Shown piece by piece: positions 8,500 through 16,502 of a stretch of DNA of 64,000 bases. How positions within the stretch are numbered: the first letter of the stretch is position 1; each line of letters starts with the position of its first letter. The translations under genes and the position numbers were made by a program. The stretch covers positions 1,991,415 to 2,055,414 of the forward strand of contig JADJSD010000001.1 in the NCBI GenBank assembly GCA_016711875.1. Direction: 5' to 3'. Under the pieces are notes generated by a model. It worked only from the letters and a program-made list of their open reading frames with translations. It was not told the origin of the DNA and made no database searches. The DNA is from Betaproteobacteria bacterium (GTDB taxonomy: Bacteria; Pseudomonadota; Gammaproteobacteria; Burkholderiales; Usitatibacteraceae).

Positions 8500-9030
8500 C
8501 TACTCGGGGAAGTCGAAATCCTCGTTCGGGCCGGCCTGGATGCCGGCCTTGCCGAACCAGTCCGGTCCCATCTCGCCATCCGCATCGCCGCCCTTGCATC
8601 GCAGGTTGGCGATCGCCTTCCCGCCGCGCTCCACCACGAGGCCGGCCTTGGTCGCCGTCTCGCCCTTCGGGCCCCACCGGCCGATGCCCGAGTAGGCGAC
8701 GTAGGCGTACTCGCCCTTGCGAAAGCGCATCCACGTGCCTCCGCCGCCGGCGAAGGGCACGTTCGTGCCCGTGGCCGCCTGGGGTGGCAGGGTCGGCGCC
8801 TCGGGCAGCTTGAGTTCGAGCGGCGCCTTGGGGTCGGGCTTGCCGAACCGGTACTGGACGCTGCCTTTCGTCGGCGAGGCGTCCTTCGACGCGCAGATCG
8901 AGACGAGCTTCGCGCCCGTGCGGCAGGCGAAGATCACGTCTTCCTGCGGCGTGCAGAACGATTCGGCGGGCGCCTTGGCGAAGGCGATCGGCGCGGCGGT
9001 GAGCAGCAGGAGCAGGGCGGCGCTACGCAC
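8500..9030 (-). CDS. Secreted protein of unknown function
   Basis: A 176-residue protein with a clear signal peptide (RSAALLLLLTAAPIAFAKA) and mature start near APAESFC. Three cysteines occur in the first ~45 residues (SFC, FAC, SIC) and one near the end (NLRC), which suggests disulfides in the periplasm. No family is recognised with certainty. The GTG start overlaps the M20 peptidase stop (GTGCGTAG), making it the last gene of the five-gene minus-strand operon starting at 12659. Confidence 0.75.
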   Translation of the reverse strand: MRSAALLLLLTAAPIAFAKAPAESFCTPQEDVIFACRTGAKLVSICASKDASPTKGSVQYRFGKPDPKAPLELKLPEAPTLPPQAATGTNVPFAGGGGTWMRFRKGEYAYVAYSGIGRWGPKGETATKAGLVVERGGKAIANLRCKGGDADGEMGPDWFGKAGIQAGPNEDFDFPE

Positions 9031-10378
9031 GCTTGCCCATCGCCTCGATGAGGCGCATGCCCGAGCGGATACCCGCCAGGTAGAGCGAGACCTTCGTGGA
9101 TTCGTTGGGCGCATGGTTGTTCTCGTCGTAGGGCGCGAGCGGCACCACGATCGAGGGCAGGCCGAGCAGCTTCGTGAACACGAAGTCCGGCGTCGTGCCG
9201 CCGAGCGAGGGCACCACCAGCGGCTCGCGGCCGAAGCCGTCGGCGACCGCCTGCCTCACCATCGGCACGAACGGGCTGTCGAGCGACGTGCGCGAGGGCG
9301 GCGTGCCCTTGAGTTCCCGGATCTCTATGCCGTGGTAGCCGCGCTCGGCCGCGAACTTCCGGATGGCCGCGAACACGACGGCCGGATCCTGCCCGCCCAC
9401 GAGGCGGATGTCCGCCTTGGCGAGCGCTTCCTTGAAGATGATCGTCTTCTGCCCGCTGCCCGTGTAGCCCGAGGCGAAGCCCGAGACGTTGAACGCGGGC
9501 CGCAGCATCAGGCGCTCGTGGAACGTGGCGGGATCGGTCACCGTGGGCTTCACGCCGATGCTCGCCTCCACGCCCGCGAGGTCGAGCGGGATGCGCTTCA
9601 CCGCCTCGGTTTCCGACGGCGTGATGGTCACGTCCGCGTAGCCCGCGCCCGGCACCAGCATCTTGCCTTCGCGGTCGACCATCTCCGCGAGCAGGTGGAT
9701 GAGCTCGAGCGTGGGATTGGGTGCCACGCCGCCGTAGGCGCCGGAATGGAGGTTGCGCTTCGCGCCCGTGGCGTGGAACTCGACGCCCAGGTTGCCGCGC
9801 ACGCCCATGAGGAGCGCCGGCTGGTCGTTGGGGTACATCGGGCCGTCGGAGTACACGACGAGGTCGGCCGCAAGCCGGCTCCGGTGCTTCTCGACGAACT
9901 CCGGGAGCGGCCGGCTGCCCGTCTCCTCGTCGCCTTCGAGGATCACCTTGATGCGGATCGGAAGCTCGCCGTGCAACTCGCGGTAGAGGGCGATGGCGTG
10001 AAGGAGCGCGAGGTGCTGCCCCTTGTTGTCGCCCGCGCCGCGACCCCAGATGCGGTCGCCGTCGATGACGGGCTCGAAGGGGCTCGTCTTCCAGCCCTCC
10101 TGCTTCGCATCGGCGGGGTAGACGTCGTAGTGGCCGTAGGTGAGCCAGGTGAACGCGGCGTCCTTCGGGCCGATCTCGGCGTAGACGATGGGTTGGCTCG
10201 AGGTCTCGTGCACTTCCACGTCGAAGCCCCAGGCGAGCAGCTTCGCGCGCAGGAACGCGACCGCCTCGGCGATGCCCTCGCCGGTGAGGCTCACGGAGGG
10301 AATGCGAACGGAGTCGAGCAGCGTGGCGACGAGGGAATCGGCGCGCTTCGCGACGAGGGCGTCGATCGGGTGGTCCAT
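9023..10378 (-). CDS. M20-family metallopeptidase (dipeptidase-like)
   Basis: This 451-residue di-zinc hydrolase belongs to the M20 family (CNDP/DapE/carboxypeptidase G2 relatives). Metal-site motifs are visible: LTYGHYDVYP (first His/Asp), WGRGAGDNKGQ (bridging Asp) and LEGDEETGS (catalytic Glu-Glu). The dimerisation or lid domain follows from about residue 200, beginning MGVRGNLGVEFHATGAKRNLHSGAYGG. No signal peptide is seen, so it acts in the cytoplasm on dipeptides or N-acyl amino acids. It starts 4 bp after the Rid protein, so products probably feed the amino-acid enzymes encoded alongside. Confidence 0.9.
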   Translation of the reverse strand: MDHPIDALVAKRADSLVATLLDSVRIPSVSLTGEGIAEAVAFLRAKLLAWGFDVEVHETSSQPIVYAEIGPKDAAFTWLTYGHYDVYPADAKQEGWKTSPFEPVIDGDRIWGRGAGDNKGQHLALLHAIALYRELHGELPIRIKVILEGDEETGSRPLPEFVEKHRSRLAADLVVYSDGPMYPNDQPALLMGVRGNLGVEFHATGAKRNLHSGAYGGVAPNPTLELIHLLAEMVDREGKMLVPGAGYADVTITPSETEAVKRIPLDLAGVEASIGVKPTVTDPATFHERLMLRPAFNVSGFASGYTGSGQKTIIFKEALAKADIRLVGGQDPAVVFAAIRKFAAERGYHGIEIRELKGTPPSRTSLDSPFVPMVRQAVADGFGREPLVVPSLGGTTPDFVFTKLLGLPSIVVPLAPYDENNHAPNESTKVSLYLAGIRSGMRLIEAMGKRA

Positions 10379-10382
10379 GGCG

Positions 10383-10769
10383 TCAGTCGCAGGCGGCGGT
10401 GGTCTCGATCTCGATGGCGTACCCGTAGTGCAGCTCATTCACGGGGACGACGCATCGCGCCGGCTTGTGCTCGCCGAAGAACTCGGCCCAGACGCGGTTC
10501 ACCGTGGGCCAGTGCGACACGTCGGAAACGAACGCCGTCACCCGAAGCACGCGCGTGCGATCGGAGCCGACGGACTTGAGGACGGTGTCCAGGTTGGCGA
10601 GCACCTGGCGCACCTGCTCCTCGATGGTGCCGGGCTTCGGCGCGGCCTGCCCCGGGACGTGGGGCAGCAGGCCCGCGATGTAGGCGACGCCGTTGTGGAG
10701 GGCGGCGTGGGAATAGTGGCCGGCCGGCGGGGCGATGCCGGCGGCATTGACGGTGCGAATGGCGCTCAT
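10383..10769 (-). CDS. RidA-family protein, second copy in window
   Basis: A 128-residue Rid-family protein (HNGVAYIAGLLPHVPG, DTVLKSVGSDRTRVLRVTAFVSD, KPARCVVPVNELHYGYAIEIE). The Arg in PARCVVP aligns with the carboxylate-binding Arg of the active subfamily, but Cys follows it where RidA usually has Thr or Ser. It lies 16 bp after the D-amino-acid PLP enzyme, echoing the ilvA-ridA pair upstream. It may be of the Rid2/Rid3 type rather than RidA proper. Confidence 0.85.
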   Translation of the reverse strand: MSAIRTVNAAGIAPPAGHYSHAALHNGVAYIAGLLPHVPGQAAPKPGTIEEQVRQVLANLDTVLKSVGSDRTRVLRVTAFVSDVSHWPTVNRVWAEFFGEHKPARCVVPVNELHYGYAIEIETTAACD

Positions 10770-10785
10770 GGGTTTCTCCGGTTTG

Positions 10786-11901
10786 CTACCAGCCGCTGAA
10801 GCGCGGCCATTGTTCGAGGATTTCGGTGTTGCCCCGCACGACCTGGTACGCGTCGAACTGGGCGCCGGTGGCGCAGGCATGGTTGGGCAGGATGCGCAGG
10901 CGCATGCCGACGGGATACTTCGACGCGTCGAGCGGCCCGCCGCCGCGGCGCGAGACGATGCCGTGTTCCTGGTTTGCGTCGGAGACGATGAGGTCGTCCA
11001 GCGGGCGGCCTTGTTCGTCGCACACGAGGCCGTAGCCCTGGTCGACGGGCTGCTTCGCGGTGCCGCGGTCGCGCGACATCGCCATCCAGCCGCCGTCGGT
11101 GATGATCCAGCCCTTCTCCTTCTGGTGGCCGATCACGGTGGCGAGCACGGAGAGCGCGATGTCGTTCACGGCGCACACGCCCAGGCCCGCCATCACGAGG
11201 TCCATGAAGACGAAGACGCCGGCGCGCACTTCCGTCACGCCTTCGAGGTTCTGCGCGAACATCGCGGTGGGCGTCGAGCCGACGCTCACCACCGGGGCCT
11301 CGAAGCCGGCCGCGTGCAGCACGGCGGCGCTTTCGACCACGGCGCGGCGCTCCTGCTCGGCCATGGCGCGGATCGCGTCGTCGCCGCGGCAGGCGTACGA
11401 ATCGCCCGCGTGCGTCATCACCCCTCGCGGCTCGGCGCCTTTCGCGAGGGCCTTCGCGATGTCGATGAGTACCGGCGCGCCCGGCTTCACGCCGGCGCGG
11501 TGGCCGTCGCAATCGATCTCGATGAGGGTCGGGATGCCCGCGCCCTTCGCGGCGACCGCCTCGGCCGCCTCCACGCTGTCCACGACGACCTTCAGGTCGC
11601 AGCCCTTGCCGCGCAGTGCGACCACGTGGTCGAGCTTGCCGGGCGCGATGCCCACCGCATAGAAGATGTCCGTCACGCCGTGGGCGAAGAACTGCTCCGC
11701 CTCCTTGAGCGTGGAGACGGTGATGGGGCCGGCGGGCGATTCCATCAGGCCGCGCGCCGCCTCGATGGACTTGCAGGTCTTCACGTGCGGGCGCAGGCGC
11801 ACGCCGAGGGCGGCGAGGCGGGCCTTCAGGCGCGCGACGTTGGCGTCCATCTTCGCCGCGTCCAGCACGAGGCGCGGCGTTTCGAGGCTCGCGAGGTTCA
11901 T
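10786..11901 (-). CDS. DSD1-family PLP enzyme (D-threonine aldolase / D-serine dehydratase type)
   Basis: A 371-residue fold-type III PLP enzyme. The N-terminal alanine-racemase-like barrel carries the PLP lysine K41 in RPHVKTCKS; the C-terminal beta-domain ends with LRILPNHACATGAQ, whose His and Cys match the metal-binding pair of this family. Characterised relatives split D-threonine to glycine and acetaldehyde, or dehydrate D-serine to pyruvate with zinc. The Rid protein next door argues for a dehydratase that makes an enamine, but the sequence does not settle it. It overlaps the SIMPL gene by 4 bp. Confidence 0.88.
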   Translation of the reverse strand: MNLASLETPRLVLDAAKMDANVARLKARLAALGVRLRPHVKTCKSIEAARGLMESPAGPITVSTLKEAEQFFAHGVTDIFYAVGIAPGKLDHVVALRGKGCDLKVVVDSVEAAEAVAAKGAGIPTLIEIDCDGHRAGVKPGAPVLIDIAKALAKGAEPRGVMTHAGDSYACRGDDAIRAMAEQERRAVVESAAVLHAAGFEAPVVSVGSTPTAMFAQNLEGVTEVRAGVFVFMDLVMAGLGVCAVNDIALSVLATVIGHQKEKGWIITDGGWMAMSRDRGTAKQPVDQGYGLVCDEQGRPLDDLIVSDANQEHGIVSRRGGGPLDASKYPVGMRLRILPNHACATGAQFDAYQVVRGNTEILEQWPRFSGW

Positions 11902-12659
11902 TTCAGTTCGAATTCGAACGTGCTCACCACGCGGATCTTCTTCGCGGGCGTGCTCGTGGGGGAGAAGGGCGCCGATTCGTCGTTCCCGTCGGTGCCGAAG
12001 ATCTGGATCGTGCCCTGGTTGGCCGAGCGGATGCCGCCCACCTTCGCGCCGGAATCGGCCGCGAACTGCTCGGCGATGGAGCGCGCGTTCTTCGTGGCCG
12101 CGGCGAGGAGCTCCGGGCGCAGGTCGTTGAACTTGGTGACCACGAAGCGCGGGTTGGCGCGGCCCGTGGTGTTCTCGCTGTCGAGGATGACGCCGGCCTT
12201 GAGCAGTTCCTCCGTGGCGCCCGTGGCGGAGCGCACGAGATCGACCTTGTTCGTGGTCACCTCGACGGACGTGGTGACAACGTAGCGGAAACGTTCGCCC
12301 TGCGCCTGGTTGAAGTCGCGAGCCAGCTTGTCGAGCGTCTTCGTGGGCTGGCGCTCGATCTCGGCGTCCGCGAAGCCCTGCTTCTTGAGGAAGGCGAGCA
12401 CGGCGTCGCGATCGGCGGTGATTTTCTGCTGCGCGTCGGCCAGCGTGTCGCTCGCCCGGCGCAGGTTGAGCGTCCAGACGGCCTGGTCGCTCTTCACCTC
12501 GCGCTCGACGAGGCCCTTCACCGTAACGGCGCGGGCGTCGCCCTTGAAGCGCGTGAGACCCTGGCCGATGAGCCAGCCGCCGCCGGCGAGGCCGACGGCG
12601 ATACCCACGGCGAGGATGACGGAGGCGGGGAGGGAGTTGTCCTGCGAGTAGAGGGACAT
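11898..12659 (-). CDS. SIMPL-domain (DUF541) membrane-anchored protein
   Basis: A 253-residue protein with one N-terminal helix (SVILAVGIAVGLAGGGWLIG, ~13-32) and a periplasmic SIMPL domain beginning AVTVKGLVEREVKSDQAVW. The family (E. coli YggE) has been linked to oxidative-stress relief, but its biochemistry is unsettled. It is the first gene of the minus-strand operon that contains the D-amino-acid enzyme, Rid protein and M20 peptidase; the functional reason for that grouping is not evident. The ATG was chosen because the open frame upstream has no hydrophobic or conserved sequence. Confidence 0.85.
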   Translation of the reverse strand: MSLYSQDNSLPASVILAVGIAVGLAGGGWLIGQGLTRFKGDARAVTVKGLVEREVKSDQAVWTLNLRRASDTLADAQQKITADRDAVLAFLKKQGFADAEIERQPTKTLDKLARDFNQAQGERFRYVVTTSVEVTTNKVDLVRSATGATEELLKAGVILDSENTTGRANPRFVVTKFNDLRPELLAAATKNARSIAEQFAADSGAKVGGIRSANQGTIQIFGTDGNDESAPFSPTSTPAKKIRVVSTFEFELK

Positions 12660-12773
12660 CGTCGGTCTTCCGGGCGGATCAATCCCCGATGTTACCGATT
12701 TCCCGTGCCGCGATGGACGGAGGCGCTGCGGCTTCAACCCAACGCGCCTGATGCGTGCTCAAGATCGATGGGG

Positions 12774-12791
12774 TGTAGCTTTAAAGCTACA
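12774..12791. promoter_or_regulatory. 18-bp perfect palindrome, probable operator
   Basis: TGTAGCTTTAAAGCTACA is a perfect 18-bp inverted repeat, A+T-richer than its surroundings, 72 bp before the antitoxin-like gene at 12864. Helix-turn-helix antitoxins of toxin-antitoxin systems commonly bind such palindromes to repress their own operon, so autoregulation is the likely role. Confidence 0.55.
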
Positions 12792-12863
12792 ATTGAAGAA
12801 TTGCGAGATCTTCCGTCGCCAGTTGGCGCGGGCATTCTGGGCCGATTGGAAGCGGAGGCGGGG

Positions 12864-13193
12864 ATGAGGAAGAAGACAGCGGCCGTTTCGCATCACGCGC
12901 GCGAAGTGGCTGAACTGGGAGCCGATCGCGGGTTGGCCGTCGAATACCTGAAGGCGGCCATGGAGTCGCTCGACGATCCGAACGATCGCGCGGCCGGGCT
13001 GATTGCCCTTCGAACGGTCGCGGAAGCCTATGGAGGATTGGGCGCGGTGGCCACGGAGGCGGGCATCAGCCGCGAGGCGCTCTATCGATCGTTGTCGCCT
13101 TCGGGCAATCCCACCCTGAAGACGTTGCTCGCGGTGCTCAAGGCGGTGGGAATGAAATTGTCCGTCGAACCGGGCGATCGCCTTGCGGCTTGA
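12864..13193 (+). CDS. HigA-like addiction-module antitoxin (HTH), apparently orphan
   Basis: This 109-residue protein has the layout of the 'putative addiction module antidote' family: an N-terminal AVEYLKAAMES segment, then a helix-turn-helix at GLGAVATEAGISREALYRSLSPSGNPTL, ending LLAVLKAVGMKLSV. Relatives bind DNA and neutralise a RelE/HigB-type toxin usually encoded directly upstream. Here the 204 bp upstream hold no toxin-sized gene, and none follows. The ATG has GGGG ahead of it. The frame is also open upstream through the 12774 palindrome, giving a possible extension that reads MGCSFKATIEELRD, so a longer form cannot be excluded. Confidence 0.75.
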   Translation: MRKKTAAVSHHAREVAELGADRGLAVEYLKAAMESLDDPNDRAAGLIALRTVAEAYGGLGAVATEAGISREALYRSLSPSGNPTLKTLLAVLKAVGMKLSVEPGDRLAA

Positions 13194-13230
13194 TCAGATG
13201 TTCGGTGGTATGACTGCTTTCGGCCAACAG

Positions 13231-13260
13231 CCGTCATTCCCGCCTTCGCGGGAATGACGG
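13231..13260. repeat. REP-like hairpin repeat
   Basis: CCGTCATTCCCGC and GCGGGAATGACGG form a perfect 13-bp stem around a CTTC loop. This GTCATTCCCGC...GCGGGAATGAC sequence type is scattered through many proteobacterial genomes as a short intergenic palindrome. It sits 38 bp after the antitoxin-like gene and marks the left side of the low-G+C block. Only one copy is in the window. Confidence 0.7.
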
Positions 13261-13414
13261 CACAGGGTCGGATTGCGACTTTGTTGGCCTGCCCAGAACA
13301 CTCCAAAGCGGAAAGATCGAACGGGCGGACAAGTAGAGCCACTGACGGGTGTCCGGTCGATCCCAACTGGCCGCTTGTCGCGGCGGTCGATCGCACAGTC
13401 CTGCATAAGTGGCA

Positions 13415-14605
13415 TCAACGCATTGGACGAACTAGGCGCCTACAGGCAGATAGTCCTAGAACTGGTCCGATTGCGACTGGAACGAACCAAGCCTGCAATG
13501 GCAAGTGTGCGGTGAGCATAGAAGTGACCTGAATGCTCACGACGGTGATTGAGAAGCCAATGCAATTGACGATTGTGAGCGCAGAGCCCACGAATGCTCT
13601 AGGTGCCGTCGCGGCCGTCAGCGCAGAGAATTGTGGTGAATCTCCGACAACGAAGATTCCCCAAACTGTGAGAAACGCGATGAAGGCAGGAAGCGGCAGC
13701 ACGTAGGCGAGAGGTGAAAGGAGGCAGCAAAGTCCCGACAACGAAAGCTGGGTGAATGCCACCTTAGCGCTGCCTACGTGACGAGAGACAAGGCCGCCTG
13801 CAACGCAGCCTATCGCACCAACAGCAATAACCCAGAATGACCACAATCCGACGTTCACGGCCCCAAGTGTGTGCATCTCCACATAGCCTGCGATCATGAG
13901 CGGGATCATTGCCCAAAGCGTGTAGAGCTCCCACATGTGTCCGAAATATCCGAAGGCGGAAGCGCGCAGGTCCCGAGATGCGAATATGGCCACGATGGCA
14001 CCGAGATCAAGACGCGTGCCTTTGGCGTGGTGAGGCCCATCGGGCACGAGCATGTACATGACGATCCCGCCTGTGAGCGCGAGTCCTGAGAGCCACCAGG
14101 TAACCTCTTCCCACGGCAGAGAGTGCCCGAGCCCCTTAACGAGGTGTGGGAATGCGGTGCCGATGACCAAGGCACCCACGAGGAATCCAAGCGCTGCTCC
14201 AAGTCCTTCCCGATACCAACTGGCCGCGAGTTTCATGCCTACGGGATAGATGCCTGCCAGGAAAAAGCCCGTCGCAAACCGCATACCCAAAAGCGTCTCA
14301 TAGGGGTGCCCGATGTTCGCGAGCAGGGCAATCCCTCCATTTGCAAGAGCACCGAACGCTGAGCACGCGAGGAATACCGAACGTGGCGAAAACCGGTCTG
14401 AAAGATTGAGTACGGCAAAGACCAACGTACCGGCGATGAACCCTAGCTGTACTGCTGAGGTGATGGTAGCGACGGCACTTTGCCCAAGCCCGAATTGGAG
14501 CTGCAGGTCCGGTAGCACCGCATTTCCCGCGAACCAAAGGGACGTTCCAGCGAATTGCGAGAACACGATCGCAGGTAGGATCCGACACGGCCGACGGTCT
14601 TCCAC
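13415..14605 (-). CDS. MFS transporter of the low-G+C block
   Basis: A 396-residue protein with about twelve membrane helices in major-facilitator style (first helix RILPAIVFSQFAGTSLWFAG; loop NLSDRFSPRSVFL after helix 2; second-half start RASAFGYFGHMWELY). The GTG at 14605 has AGGGGG five bases upstream and places the first helix near the N-terminus; the open frame to 14725 would run across the divergent promoter and the next gene's start. It is divergent from the methylaspartate ammonia-lyase gene with a shared 67-bp control region, so it probably imports or exports a substrate of that pathway. The substrate is not known from sequence. Confidence 0.85.
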   Translation of the reverse strand: MEDRRPCRILPAIVFSQFAGTSLWFAGNAVLPDLQLQFGLGQSAVATITSAVQLGFIAGTLVFAVLNLSDRFSPRSVFLACSAFGALANGGIALLANIGHPYETLLGMRFATGFFLAGIYPVGMKLAASWYREGLGAALGFLVGALVIGTAFPHLVKGLGHSLPWEEVTWWLSGLALTGGIVMYMLVPDGPHHAKGTRLDLGAIVAIFASRDLRASAFGYFGHMWELYTLWAMIPLMIAGYVEMHTLGAVNVGLWSFWVIAVGAIGCVAGGLVSRHVGSAKVAFTQLSLSGLCCLLSPLAYVLPLPAFIAFLTVWGIFVVGDSPQFSALTAATAPRAFVGSALTIVNCIGFSITVVSIQVTSMLTAHLPLQAWFVPVAIGPVLGLSACRRLVRPMR

Positions 14606-14623
14606 ATAGCCCCCTGACCGGAA

Positions 14624-14653
14624 TTGACCCGTGTCCGGCTCAACGGCTAGTCT
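14624..14653 (+). promoter_or_regulatory. Possible promoter of the methylaspartate ammonia-lyase operon
   Basis: TTGACC (14624-14629) is followed after 18 bp by a poor -10, TAGTCT (14648-14653). The predicted transcript start falls in or next to the palindrome at 14657-14668, leaving almost no leader before the ATG at 14673. The -10 matches consensus at only three positions, so this is tentative. Confidence 0.4.
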
Positions 14654-14656
14654 AGC

Positions 14657-14668
14657 CCGAACGTTCGG
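14657..14668. promoter_or_regulatory. Palindromic operator, probable TetR site
   Basis: CCGAACGTTCGG is a perfect 12-bp palindrome in the 67-bp gap between the divergent MFS and ammonia-lyase genes. It overlaps the expected transcript start and lies 4 bp before the ATG. TetR-family repressors often bind CGAACGTTCG-like sites, and a TetR gene is the second gene of this operon, so autorepression of both directions is likely. Confidence 0.6.
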
Positions 14669-14672
14669 TAAA

Positions 14673-15893
14673 ATGATAAAGGTGAGCGCCATCGACATTC
14701 GATGCATTACTTTCGCCGAAGGCATAGGCGGCTACTGGGTGAACGACCAACCTGCGGTGCAGGCAGGCGCCACGCGTGACGGCTTCTTCTTCAAGGGCGA
14801 CCCTGTTACCCCGGGCTTCAAAGCGATACGCGAGCCGAGCACGGCTTATTGTGTAACTGTGGAGCTCGCGGACGGCCAGCTTGCTTATGGCGACTGCGTG
14901 ACTGTCTTCAATGCTGGCTGTGCAGGAAGGCCTCGACCGCTACGGGCAGCGCATTTGCCGACGGTACAAGAGGAATGCGGGCGCCTCTTCGATGGAAAGT
15001 CCTTCAAGGGATTCCGCGATGCCGCCGATGCACTGTCTGGCTTGAGTCAGGAATCATGGACACTTCCAGTGGCGTTCGGTATTTCGCAGGCATTGCTGTC
15101 TGCGGCAGCGCTTCATAAGCGAGTGCCGATGGCTCGCGTGTTGATGGACGAATATGGGTTGACGCTTCCTGCTGCTCCACCCCAATTCGCGGGGTCTTGC
15201 GGAGGGGAATGGGAGTTGAACGTCGACAAAGCCATCGCACGCCGGCTCGCAATGTTTCCTCAGAGCGCTATCCAGACTCGTTCGGAGTGTGAAAAGCTTC
15301 CCGATTACGTCTCATGGATTGTCCGGCGTGTAGGTGAGCTTGCCGGGTTAGGCTATGTCCCGGATCTGCATTTCGACTTCCATGCGTCCCTCGGTCGCAT
15401 GTTTGGCAATGACGAGGACCGCGTGTGCGACTACCTTGCCGACATCGTGAAGCGGGCAGGGCCCTTCAAAGTCTATTTCGAGGATCCGATGCTTTCGGCA
15501 AGTGCCGACGAAGCTCTCGACCGCATGAGTCGCCTACGGGAACGATTCGATTCTCGCGGGCCGCATTGCGGCCTGATAGCTGACGAGTGGGCAAACGCGC
15601 CTGAGGAAATGCTTCGATTCGCAAGTGGAAAGGCTGCTCACGCAATCCAGATCAAGGTTCCCGATAACGGATCACTTGTCACGGCGATCGATGCAGTGCG
15701 CACGTGTCGTGAGCACGGGATACTTCCCTACCTTGGCGGCAGCTGCAATGAGACTGACATCTCAGCGCGGGCAACGGTTCATGTGGGAATCGCGTTTGGT
15801 GCGTGGCGCTTGTTCACAAAGCCAGGGATGGGGTTTGATGAGGGGCTCATGGTCATGACAAACGAGATGAGCAGGACCTTCGCTAGGCTGTAG
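14673..15893 (+). CDS. Methylaspartate ammonia-lyase
   Basis: This enolase-superfamily enzyme (406 residues; the clostridial enzyme is 413) converts L-threo-3-methylaspartate to mesaconate plus ammonia with Mg2+. The metal-ligand positions of the barrel can be assigned by pattern: D235 (LHFDFH), E270 (VYFEDP), D304 (IADEW); the catalytic lysine corresponds to K328 in IQIKVPD. The family motif GGSCNETD follows. The ATG at 14673 has no Shine-Dalgarno sequence and lies right after the operator, so the mRNA may be nearly leaderless; a GTG at 14682 is the alternative. G+C is markedly lower than in the flanking genes. It heads an operon with tetR, a TctC-type protein and an MmgE/PrpD protein. No glutamate mutase is present here. 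Confidence 0.88.
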   Translation: MIKVSAIDIRCITFAEGIGGYWVNDQPAVQAGATRDGFFFKGDPVTPGFKAIREPSTAYCVTVELADGQLAYGDCVTVFNAGCAGRPRPLRAAHLPTVQEECGRLFDGKSFKGFRDAADALSGLSQESWTLPVAFGISQALLSAAALHKRVPMARVLMDEYGLTLPAAPPQFAGSCGGEWELNVDKAIARRLAMFPQSAIQTRSECEKLPDYVSWIVRRVGELAGLGYVPDLHFDFHASLGRMFGNDEDRVCDYLADIVKRAGPFKVYFEDPMLSASADEALDRMSRLRERFDSRGPHCGLIADEWANAPEEMLRFASGKAAHAIQIKVPDNGSLVTAIDAVRTCREHGILPYLGGSCNETDISARATVHVGIAFGAWRLFTKPGMGFDEGLMVMTNEMSRTFARL

Positions 15894-15898
15894 ATCTC

Positions 15899-16471
15899 AT
15901 GGGTGCCCCGCTGATTTCAAAGGATGAGGTCCTAAACCGCCTCACGCGTGTGTTTCGTGAGAACGGCTACGGCGCCACCCTCTCACAGCTTTCCCAAAAC
16001 ACGGGCCTGCAGCGCGCGAGCCTTTACCACTACTTTCCGGGTGGCAAGGAGGAGATGGCGACGGCGGTAGTCGAACGATCCAACGCCGTGCTCGAGCGCG
16101 AGATCATAGCGCCCCTCCATGGCACTGGCTCACCTTCCGAGCGGCTACGCGCGATGATGCGCAGTGTCGACCGCTACTTTGCCGGCGGGACGGAATCGTG
16201 CCTGCTCGGCAGTCTCACGCATACTCCAGGGACGCATAGATTTGAGTCGCATATCAAGGCGGGTTTCACCGCCTGGATTGATGCGATCGCAAGTGTGCTC
16301 ACTGAAGCGGGGTTGACCCGGCGTACAGCCAGGGTTCGCGCACAGAATGCAGTGTTTGCCATCGAGGGAGCGCTTCTTGTCTGCCATGGTATTGGCGATA
16401 CCAAGCCGTTCCGCCGAATGCTCCGCGAGTTGCCAGAGCAAATGACGGCCGTCGAACTGAGTGCCGCCTGA
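15899..16471 (+). CDS. TetR-family transcriptional regulator
   Basis: A 190-residue repressor with an N-terminal helix-turn-helix (GYGATLSQLSQNTGLQRASLYHYFPGGKEEM, ~20-51) and a ligand-binding helical C-terminal domain. It starts 5 bp after the ammonia-lyase stop and is therefore in the same operon. The palindrome at 14657-14668 is its probable operator, and a pathway C5/C6 acid its probable ligand; both are inferences from position. Confidence 0.88.
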   Translation: MGAPLISKDEVLNRLTRVFRENGYGATLSQLSQNTGLQRASLYHYFPGGKEEMATAVVERSNAVLEREIIAPLHGTGSPSERLRAMMRSVDRYFAGGTESCLLGSLTHTPGTHRFESHIKAGFTAWIDAIASVLTEAGLTRRTARVRAQNAVFAIEGALLVCHGIGDTKPFRRMLRELPEQMTAVELSAA

Positions 16472-16502
16472 CGTTGAAACGCTTGCCCACGAGGAGAGTC
16501 CG

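Noticed and set aside
12705..12863. Extended N-terminus of the antitoxin-like gene from 12705
   Set aside because: The extension crosses the palindromic operator and lacks family similarity; the ATG at 12864 gives the usual antitoxin length.
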